A stretch of DNA of 64,000 nt. Origin: Chitinophagales bacterium. Its GTDB lineage: Bacteria > Bacteroidota > Bacteroidia > Chitinophagales > Saprospiraceae. The translations under genes and the position numbers were made by a program. Under the pieces are notes generated by a model. That model was given only the letters and a program-made list of their open reading frames with translations, was not told the DNA's origin and made no database searches. The DNA lies in the NCBI GenBank assembly GCA_017303475.1, contig JAFLBO010000007.1:1-64000 (forward strand), given 5' to 3'. Shown in pieces: positions 58,762 to 64,000 of this stretch. Position 1 is the stretch's first letter. Each line of letters opens with the position of its first letter.

Positions 58762-59727
58762 CACCTTCTGGTACTTATTCCGGTATTCCATTGGGGTTAG
58801 GCCGGTAATTTTTTTAAAAACATCGCGGAATGCCTTGGTATCGGTGTAGCCAACATCCATCATAACTTCCTGTACGTTCAACCTGCTGTTTTCGAATTTG
58901 CGTTTGGCGGCCTCCATTTTCACACGCTGGATGTATTCCAATACGGTATTGTTGGTAGCGTTTTTGAAACGGCGTTCAAAACTGCGTTTACCGATGGCTG
59001 CATGTTCGGCCAGTTGTTCCACGGTAATTTTTTCATTAACGTGCTGTTCAATAAACTCCTGGGCATGCCGGATTTCCGGGTCATTGTGGTCTTTTTGACC
59101 CTGAAACATCATAAACGCAGATTGGCTGTTTCGGTCTATATCGATGGCAAAAAATTTTGAGGCCAGGATGGCCAGATCGCGACTGGTATACTTTTCTACC
59201 AGATACAACAACAGGTTCCAGTAAGAGCTGGCGCCGCCACTGGAGTACAGCCGAGGGCCTTCGGTAATGATGCTTCCATCCACCAGTTCAACTTCCGGAA
59301 ACATTTGGCGGAACTCCCGAGCGAAAAGCCAGTGTGTGGAGCATTGCCTGCCATTGAGCAGTCCGGTGGAGGCCAGCAGAAACGCTCCTATACATAAGGA
59401 TGCTACCTCTGCGCCACCCTCATATTGTTTTTTTACCCAGGGAATAAGCGCCTGATTGCGCTGCACAGCGGTGTGAATATCTCCGCTAATAGCAGGAATA
59501 AACACCAGATCGAATTGGCTGCCAGCATCCAGGGTTTGGTCCGGGTGTATGGTAAAGAGGCCGTCGTTTAATTGCACAGCGGGTGTTGCCCCTACCAGCG
59601 ATATCTCGAAGAGAGCGGGCTTCCCTGCCGAAGTCAGGAATTGATTCACTGCTGTGAACATATAACGGGGGTCTACAATGGCGGCGGGAACGGCAGTTTC
59701 CGGCGCCAGGATGGCTATCTTTTTCAT
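58759..59727 (-). CDS. GlxA-like AraC-family regulator with DJ-1/PfpI domain
   Basis: A 322-residue transcription regulator. Residues 1-185 form a class I glutamine amidotransferase/DJ-1-like domain (KIAILAPETAVPAAIVDPRY, PWVKKQYEGGAEVASLCIGAFLLASTG with the nucleophile-elbow Cys). The C-terminal 100 residues are the AraC double helix-turn-helix (ITVEQLAEHAAIGKRSFERR, NVQEVMMDVGYTDTKAFRDVF). Such proteins sense metabolites and control catabolic or stress genes. ATG 59727 is set by the promoter at 59732-59760, which should start transcription exactly at the ATG. Its stop lies in a family C repeat. The divergent neighbour, a VOC-domain gene, may be its target. Confidence 0.92.
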   Translation of the reverse strand: MKKIAILAPETAVPAAIVDPRYMFTAVNQFLTSAGKPALFEISLVGATPAVQLNDGLFTIHPDQTLDAGSQFDLVFIPAISGDIHTAVQRNQALIPWVKKQYEGGAEVASLCIGAFLLASTGLLNGRQCSTHWLFAREFRQMFPEVELVDGSIITEGPRLYSSGGASSYWNLLLYLVEKYTSRDLAILASKFFAIDIDRNSQSAFMMFQGQKDHNDPEIRHAQEFIEQHVNEKITVEQLAEHAAIGKRSFERRFKNATNNTVLEYIQRVKMEAAKRKFENSRLNVQEVMMDVGYTDTKAFRDVFKKITGLTPMEYRNKYQKV

Positions 59728-59731
59728 GCTG

Positions 59732-59760
59732 CAAATATAAACAGAAAGTTTTGTTGCAAA
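59732..59760 (-). promoter_or_regulatory. Promoter of the GlxA-like regulator (TTTG-N17-TATATTTG)
   Basis: On the minus strand TATATTTG (59732-59739) is preceded by TTTG (59757-59760). Five nt beyond the final G is 59727, the A of ATG; leaderless mRNA expected. Confidence 0.65.
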
Positions 59761-59843
59761 CAACCCTCCAAGTTGTCGTTTTTGCCACTTACACCTATTT
59801 GCGCAACTCCTGCACCTTTGTACTATCAAAAATCAGCAGGAAA

Positions 59844-60443
59844 ATGACACAGATCGTTTCGTATTTAAGCTTTAGCGGGAATTGCCGGGAAGCCATGCAC
59901 TTTTACCAGAAATGCCTGGGCGGAGAGCTCAGGGTCCAGACCGTTGGCGAGGTGGAAACGGATTCTGTGATGCCCAAGGATATGTCGGACATGGTACTAC
60001 AGGCTACGTTGAGCAAGGGGCGAATGGTATTGATGGGCTCTGATTTGGTGGAAAGTGTGGTGCAAGGCACGGGAGCCCGGATTTCTCTGATGTTGCAGTG
60101 CGGCAACGAGGCAGAGCTTCGGCAATATTTCCAGGCTTTGTCGGCAGGTGGAACGGTCGCCCAGGCATTGCAAACCAATCATTGGGGCGCACTCAGCGGA
60201 TTGCTCACGGATCGTTTCGGAGTTACATGGCAGCTGTATTGGGTGGGGAATGTGGAAAAGCCACTGCCGGAAAAACTCTCAGCACCCGCGCGTCGTGCGC
60301 TGGCAGGTGCGGGTGTACAAGCGCTCGGAGACCTGGCTGGTTTTACGGAACAGACAATATCTGCCTTACATGGAATGGGACCTAATGCCATGCAACAATT
60401 GAACCTGGCAATGGATCAGGCAGGAATTAATTGGGTAAAATAA
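59844..60443 (+). CDS. VOC-family protein fused to a helix-hairpin-helix domain
   Basis: A 199-residue protein. Residues 1-135 are a PhnB-like vicinal-oxygen-chelate domain (YLSFSGNCREAMHFYQKCLG, GRMVLMGSDL, YFQALSAGGTVAQALQTN, LLTDRFGVTWQLYW). Residues 145-199 are an RNA-polymerase-alpha-CTD-like/HhH module: SAPARRALAGAGVQALGDLA and ISALHGMGPNAMQQL with the GMGP turn at 177-180. VOC domains bind metals and small ligands; the HhH module would bind DNA or protein. This fusion is unusual. ATG 59844 is used; the frame is open to 59751. It is divergent from the GlxA-like regulator. Confidence 0.85.
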   Translation: MTQIVSYLSFSGNCREAMHFYQKCLGGELRVQTVGEVETDSVMPKDMSDMVLQATLSKGRMVLMGSDLVESVVQGTGARISLMLQCGNEAELRQYFQALSAGGTVAQALQTNHWGALSGLLTDRFGVTWQLYWVGNVEKPLPEKLSAPARRALAGAGVQALGDLAGFTEQTISALHGMGPNAMQQLNLAMDQAGINWVK

Positions 60444-60465
60444 AATAATTTGTTTATTAAAATAC

Positions 60466-60473
60466 AAAATGTT
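60466..60473 (+). repeat. Target-site duplication AAAATGTT (left)
   Basis: AAAATGTT flanks the insertion sequence on the left and again on the right at 61452-61459, an exact 8-bp duplication, as expected for IS1595-type elements. Confidence 0.9.
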
Positions 60474-61451
60474 GGCTCATGTCGTATTTGAGCTGATTTT
60501 GTAATTTTGGCCCAAAAAAATCATGGATTTTGCGTTAGACAATTTGCTGGACGAAGATCGTTGCTATTCGTGGTTGATAGACCACCTTCATATGGGTCAA
60601 TTATGTTGCCCAGGTTGTAAAGGTACTCATTACCGCAAACATCATTCACGCCGGGCACCCATTGTTCAATATCATTGTGACGATTGTGGTCGCTTTTTCA
60701 ATATTTTCACAGGCACGGTTTTTCAAAAGTCAAGGTACCCGTGCAGCAAAATAGTGTTGATATTGAGAGGGATAAGTAAAGGGGAAAGTACGGCAGGACT
60801 GAGCCGGGAGTTGAAGATTGACCGGGCAAATCTACTATATTTGCGACACGCCCTACAGAAAAACGCTTTTGGTAATCGGGCTAAAGAGCCCCTGAAGGAC
60901 GAAGAGACCGAAAGCGACGAAATGTACCAAAATTCCGGGGAAAAAGGAATTGCCCATCCCGACCCAGAAGACCCACCACGCCGCCGGGCGAACAAAAAAA
61001 GGGGCTCGGCAACTGGTGGAATGACCGACCCGGAGTGATGGGCACGATAGGGCGTCAAAGCGGGCAAGTTCGACTGGAGGTGCTCATGCATACCTCCAAG
61101 GAAGAAGTTCAAGCGTATTTGGGTGCTCATAGATCATCCAAAGGGGTTTGCTACAGTGATGAACACCTGGCATACCAAGGGGTTGAAAGTCAGATGCTTT
61201 CGCACAAAACCGTCTGCCACAGTATTAAAGAGTGGGCCCGTGATGATGACGGAGATGGAATTAACGAAGTACATTCAAATACTATAGAAGGGTTTTGGCA
61301 GGGATTACGCAATTTTTTAAGGCCTTTTAGAGGCGTGAGCAAGCACTACTTGGATTGGTATGTCGCAACTTACGAGTGGATCCACAACTGCAAATCAGTT
61401 CATAATACTTTCATAAGGGCTATGGCTTTCAGCCCAAATGCGACATGAGCC
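60474..61451 (+). mobile_element. IS1595-family insertion sequence, 978 bp
   Basis: Terminal inverted repeats 60474-60496 and 61429-61451 are 23 bp with 2 mismatches (GGCTCATGTCG...GCTGA). Both ends are bordered by the 8-bp target duplication AAAATGTT. The single transposase gene fills the interior. Exact terminal repeats and duplication suggest recent insertion, although the transposase frame is shifted. Confidence 0.92.
60523..61448 (+). pseudogene. IS1595-family transposase, -1 frameshift at an A7G4 run
   Basis: Frame 1 (60523-61038) gives the zinc-ribbon DNA-binding domain (CCPGCKG, YHCDDCGRFF, FTGTVFQKSRYP) and the first catalytic Asp in ESDEMYQN. After A7G4 (60994-61004) the reading must move to -1: LGNWWNDRPG, then the second Asp in GVCYSDEHLAYQG and the third acidic residue in SNTIEGFWQGLRNF, to stop at 61448. 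Together they make a typical ISXO2-like DDE transposase of about 308 residues. The A-run lends itself to programmed or transcriptional slippage, so it may still be made; otherwise it is a dead copy. IS1595 transposases are usually one frame. Confidence 0.88.
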
Positions 61452-61459
61452 AAAATGTT
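61452..61459 (+). repeat. Target-site duplication AAAATGTT (right)
   Basis: Identical to the left copy at 60466-60473. Confidence 0.9.
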
Positions 61460-61509
61460 TTATTTTTGCCTTCCCTAAATGACCCTAACCATTTAAAACA
61501 TCCGAAGAG

Positions 61510-61560
61510 GGGTTTCCCGCAGATTTTCGCAGATGAAACCGCAGATTTACGCAGAAGGCG
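61510..61560. repeat. Family F repeat (CGCAGATTT words)
   Basis: TTTCCCGCAGATTTTCGCAG, AAACCGCAGATTTACGCAG in tandem, followed to 61640 by ACCAAATGACC/ACTGAATGATCC-type words. A larger version is at 63640-63816. Gap between the IS and the SRPBCC gene; no gene seen. Confidence 0.7.
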
Positions 61561-61670
61561 TTCGGTTTGGATTTTCCTCGTAACCAAATGACTGAATGAT
61601 CCAAATGACCCTTAAATGACCCAAATGACCCTCAAATAACATCTAACAACTATAAAACAAAACTTTGAAA

Positions 61671-62204
61671 ATGCTTAAAAAGATCCTCATCGTTCTTGGC
61701 GTTATTATCGCCATTCCACTCATTGGTGGCCTGTTTATGTCGTCTGATTATTTTGTCAAACGCGACATTGTAATCAACAAGTCGCAGGCAGAGGTATTTG
61801 ACTACATCAAATCCTTGAAAAATCAGGAAAAATGGAGTACTTTTATCCTCAATGATCCCAAAATGAAACTCAGCTACGCGGGTACCGAAGGTACTGTTGG
61901 CAGCAAAGTGGCCTGGGAAAGCGACATCATGGGTGTTGGTGAACAGGAAATCACCCAGGTCATGGAGGGTTCCGGTATTTCCGGCAATCTGCGCTTCAAA
62001 GGCTGGATGGAATCCACGGCGCCGGTAGCCTTGTATGCTGAACCCGTCAATGAAACCAGCACCAAAGTAAGCTGGCAAATGAGTGGTAAAATGCATTACC
62101 CCATGAATTTCATGCAGGTGTTTTTCAGCATGGATGAAATGATTGGTTCGGAATATGCAAAATCCCTCTCCAACCTTAAAACAACGTTAGACGGTGGACG
62201 GTAG
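61671..62204 (+). CDS. SRPBCC family protein with N-terminal membrane anchor
   Basis: A 177-residue protein from ATG 61671. N-terminal helix MLKKILIVLGVIIAIPLIGG anchors it; the remainder is a START/Bet v 1-like fold: RDIVINKSQAEVFDYIKSLK, WSTFILNDPKMKLSYAGTEG, ITQVMEGSGISGNLRFKGWM, TKVSWQMSGKMHYPMNF. Family K/polyketide-cyclase-like, ligand unknown. The last residues (LDGGR) and stop are supplied by a family C repeat word, so the natural C-terminus may differ. First gene of a run of small VOC/SRPBCC genes. Confidence 0.8.
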   Translation: MLKKILIVLGVIIAIPLIGGLFMSSDYFVKRDIVINKSQAEVFDYIKSLKNQEKWSTFILNDPKMKLSYAGTEGTVGSKVAWESDIMGVGEQEITQVMEGSGISGNLRFKGWMESTAPVALYAEPVNETSTKVSWQMSGKMHYPMNFMQVFFSMDEMIGSEYAKSLSNLKTTLDGGR

Positions 62205-62310
62205 ACGGCCTACGGTGGACGGTTTGGACTCGGGGTAAAAAAAACGCTCAATTAACTCGAGCCGTCTACCGTCTACCGTCCACCGTCCACCGTAAGCCGT
62301 CTACCGTCTA
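62187..62310. repeat. Family C repeat, copy 4 (palindromic)
   Basis: TTAGACGGTGGACGGTAGAC and GGCCTACGGTGGACGG (62187-62222) face their complements (CCGTCTACCGTCTACCGTCC, ACCGTCCACCGTAAGCCGTC; 62262-62310) around a 38-bp loop. Confidence 0.85.
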
Positions 62311-62324
62311 AAACACATTCTATC

Positions 62325-63182
62325 ATGTCTCAAATTACTCCGTTTCTCTGGTTTGACCATCAGGCAGAAGATGCTGCCCGGTTTTATATCTCTGTTTTTG
62401 GCGAAGGCTCGGTGAATCAGGTCGTTCGTCAGGGGGATACTGTTATGGTGGTCAATTTTCTGCTGCATGGCCAGTCTTTTTCGGCCCTGAACGGCGGACC
62501 GCAATTTGCCTTCAATCCGTCACATTCTTTTTACGTAATCTGCGAAACCGAAGCAGAGGTGGATCGGGTTTGGGAGGGTCTGCTGGATGGCGGCAGTGTC
62601 ATGATGCCACTGGAGACGCAGCCCTGGTCTAAAAAATATGGTTTCCTTCAAGATCGTTACGGACTTTGCTGGCAAATTGCGCAGGGAAGTCTGGAAGAAA
62701 CCGGACAAAAATTTACCCCCTGTTTCCTTTTTTCCGGTCCGCAATCTGGTAATGGCGCTGATGCCGTAAAGCGTTATACCGCTATTTTCCCTGGCTCAAC
62801 CATTGATGGAATTCAATATTACACTGATGGTGAAGAGGCGCCAGTGGGCACCGTTAAACATGCTCAGTTTAAGCTCCAGGGCAATCAGACCTTTATGATC
62901 ATGGATAACCCCATGGACGCGCCATATACCTTCAACGAGTCAGTTTCCTATGTGGTGCATTGCCGGGATCAGGCCGAGGTAGATTATTACTGGGAGAAAC
63001 TCACGGCCGATGGAGGAGAAGAAAGCATGTGCGGCTGGTTAAAAGACCCTTACGGGGTATCCTGGCAGATCATTCCGGAAGCCCTGCCCAAACTGCTTGG
63101 ACATCCGGATCCGGCTGTGGCACAACGTGCTACTCAGGCTATGATGAAAATGCGCAAAATTGAACTGGATAAACTCACCTGA
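62325..63182 (+). CDS. Two-domain VOC family protein (PhnB-like)
   Basis: A 285-residue protein of two PhnB-type vicinal-oxygen-chelate halves. First half 1-125: MSQITPFLWFDHQAEDAARF, VMVVNFLLHGQSFSALNGGP, GFLQDRYGLCWQIA. Second half 130-260: KRYTAIFPGSTIDGIQYYTD, VKHAQFKLQGNQTFMIMDNP, GWLKDPYGVSWQIIPEALPK. This corresponds to the 3-demethylubiquinone-methyltransferase-like/glyoxalase-related proteins, roles mostly unknown. Cytoplasmic. Followed 21 bp later by an AHSA1-type gene, likely same transcript. Confidence 0.85.
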   Translation: MSQITPFLWFDHQAEDAARFYISVFGEGSVNQVVRQGDTVMVVNFLLHGQSFSALNGGPQFAFNPSHSFYVICETEAEVDRVWEGLLDGGSVMMPLETQPWSKKYGFLQDRYGLCWQIAQGSLEETGQKFTPCFLFSGPQSGNGADAVKRYTAIFPGSTIDGIQYYTDGEEAPVGTVKHAQFKLQGNQTFMIMDNPMDAPYTFNESVSYVVHCRDQAEVDYYWEKLTADGGEESMCGWLKDPYGVSWQIIPEALPKLLGHPDPAVAQRATQAMMKMRKIELDKLT

Positions 63183-63203
63183 ATCATTCAATACACATAA
63201 ACG

Positions 63204-63623
63204 ATGGATAACAAAACACCCATTACCGTTCAAGCCCTGGTGAACGCACCACTGGAAAAAGCCTGGGCATGCTGGACAGATCCGGCCCATATCACCCAAT
63301 GGAACCATGCTTCAGACGACTGGCATTGTCCGAAAGCAACCAATGATCCTCGCACCTGCGGCAAGTTCAGTGCCACCATGGCAGCTCGGGATGGCAGTAT
63401 GAGCTTTGATTTTGAGGGCACTTATGATGAAGTGATTCCTATGGAAAAACTGTCGTATCAAATGCCCGATGGCAGGAAAGTGCTGGTTACTTTCGCTGAG
63501 GAAGGCTCTGGCACAGTGGTTACCGAAACGTTTGATCCGGAAGACATGAACCCGTTAGAAATGCAACGCGCCGGCTGGCAGGCAATCCTGGATAACTACA
63601 AGAAGCATACGGAATCTGTATAA
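63204..63623 (+). CDS. SRPBCC/AHSA1 domain protein
   Basis: A 139-residue protein of the activator-of-Hsp90-like (AHSA1) SRPBCC family: TVQALVNAPLEKAWACWTDP, ITQWNHASDDWHCPKA, GKFSATMAARDGSMSFDFEG, YDEVIPMEKLSYQMPDGRKV, EMQRAGWQAILDNYKKH. The fold binds hydrophobic ligands. It is 21 bp after the VOC gene, a pairing common in Bacteroidota. No ligand is known. Confidence 0.88.
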   Translation: MDNKTPITVQALVNAPLEKAWACWTDPAHITQWNHASDDWHCPKATNDPRTCGKFSATMAARDGSMSFDFEGTYDEVIPMEKLSYQMPDGRKVLVTFAEEGSGTVVTETFDPEDMNPLEMQRAGWQAILDNYKKHTESV

Positions 63624-63639
63624 AGTTGGTGTACCAGCA

Positions 63640-63816
63640 GATTATTTCCCGCAGATTTACACAGATTTTCCCGCAGATTCTCGCAGAATGGGTGCGGTTC
63701 AATATTCGAATGATCTTGAATGAGGCTGTTCTTGACGGCTTGATTCTTTCCAATCCCAAACCGAACGTGTTCTGCGTAAATCTGCGGGAAAATCTGCGTA
63801 AATCTGCGGGAAACAA
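63640..63816. repeat. Family F inverted repeat
   Basis: Left words CCCGCAGATTTACACAG, TTCCCGCAGATTCTCGCAG (63645-63688) face TTCTGCGTAAATCTGCGGG and AAATCTGCGTAAATCTGCG (63769-63813). The loop (63690-63768) has no gene. Fills the gap to the last gene. Confidence 0.8.
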
Positions 63817-63885
63817 ATCTACAGAAAATAATCTGTGTAAAATCTGTGCGAAACAATCTCTACCCATAATTGCCCATTTCCACAC

Positions 63886-64000
63886 ATGCCAGCCCAATCA
63901 CCCGATCTTGCTACCTACATGCAAACCCTGGACCACCCGCTCAAGCCTGAAATTGAACAACTGCGGGAAATCCTGAAAAGCGCCGACTCTCGTCTATCGG
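63886..64000 (+). CDS. DUF1801-like protein (partial, runs off the window)
   Basis: From ATG 63886 the first 38 residues read MPAQSPDLATYMQTLDHPLK then PEIEQLREILKSADSRLS. The N-terminal helix followed by PLKPEIEQLREIL is the start of the DUF1801/YdhG-like family. The rest lies beyond the window. It is close to the VOC and AHSA1 genes, a usual neighbourhood. Confidence 0.55.
   Translation, partial: MPAQSPDLATYMQTLDHPLKPEIEQLREILKSADSRLS

Overview
The window looks like a chromosomal contig from a Bacteroidota bacterium, most likely of the Saprospiria (Saprospiraceae-like). The signs are type IX secretion cargo with C-terminal sorting domains, a PorV/PorQ-type outer-membrane protein, many SPII lipoproteins, Bacteroidota-style promoters (TAnnTTTG at -7), bacillithiol synthesis (bshA), and isoprenoid genes of the mevalonate type (HMG-CoA reductase plus type 2 IPP isomerase). 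GC is moderate, with distinctly AT-richer patches where genes look acquired. No rRNA, tRNA or CRISPR array was seen.

Layout. 0-0.9 kb: debris of an RHS/YD-repeat (polymorphic toxin-like) locus. 0.9-6.2 kb: HsdR-N-like nuclease, bshA, DUF1684 and TIGR03643 genes on minus, then the idi-2/HMG-CoA reductase operon on plus. 6.2-13.2 kb: cytochrome c lipoprotein, FAD amine oxidase, a two-gene Septu-like (ATPase + HNH) defence cassette, panC, an O-antigen-ligase/TPR protein. 13.3-26.6 kb: lipoproteins and secreted proteins of unknown function, an Ada alkylation-response gene plus a remnant of a second copy, T9SS and TonB proteins, NUDIX, a candidate structured ncRNA, thrS. 26.7-35 kb: an AT-rich accessory island with a DUF2971 gene, a tightly coupled four-gene operon (dual GHKL ATPase/histidine kinase, receiver protein, HNH nuclease, Eco57I-like adenine methyltransferase) and a DUF4143 AAA protein. 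35-60 kb: mostly housekeeping and envelope genes (PIF1-like helicase with HRDC, PorV/Q, cmk, pyrC, EamA transporter, M20 and S9 peptidases, glycosyltransferase, arfB, a BNR-propeller T9SS protein, RsbW-like kinase, GDPD-like lipase, PBP1A, a GlxA-like regulator). 60-64 kb: a complete IS1595-family insertion with terminal repeats and target duplication, then VOC, SRPBCC and DUF1801 genes.

The most notable system is the four-gene operon at 28.46-33.70 kb. A sensor-like GHKL/histidine-kinase ATPase and a complete phospho-receiver are translationally coupled to a nuclease and a DNA methyltransferase, suggesting a signal-gated restriction-modification-like defence. I do not know a named system with this composition.

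The second notable theme is the intergenic DNA. Nearly every gap carries a palindrome from one of several word-like repeat families. In the main family (six copies) the two arms mirror each other perfectly or nearly so within a locus but differ between loci. Several promoters place the -7 element so that transcription should begin at, or within 2 nt of, the start codon, implying leaderless mRNAs.
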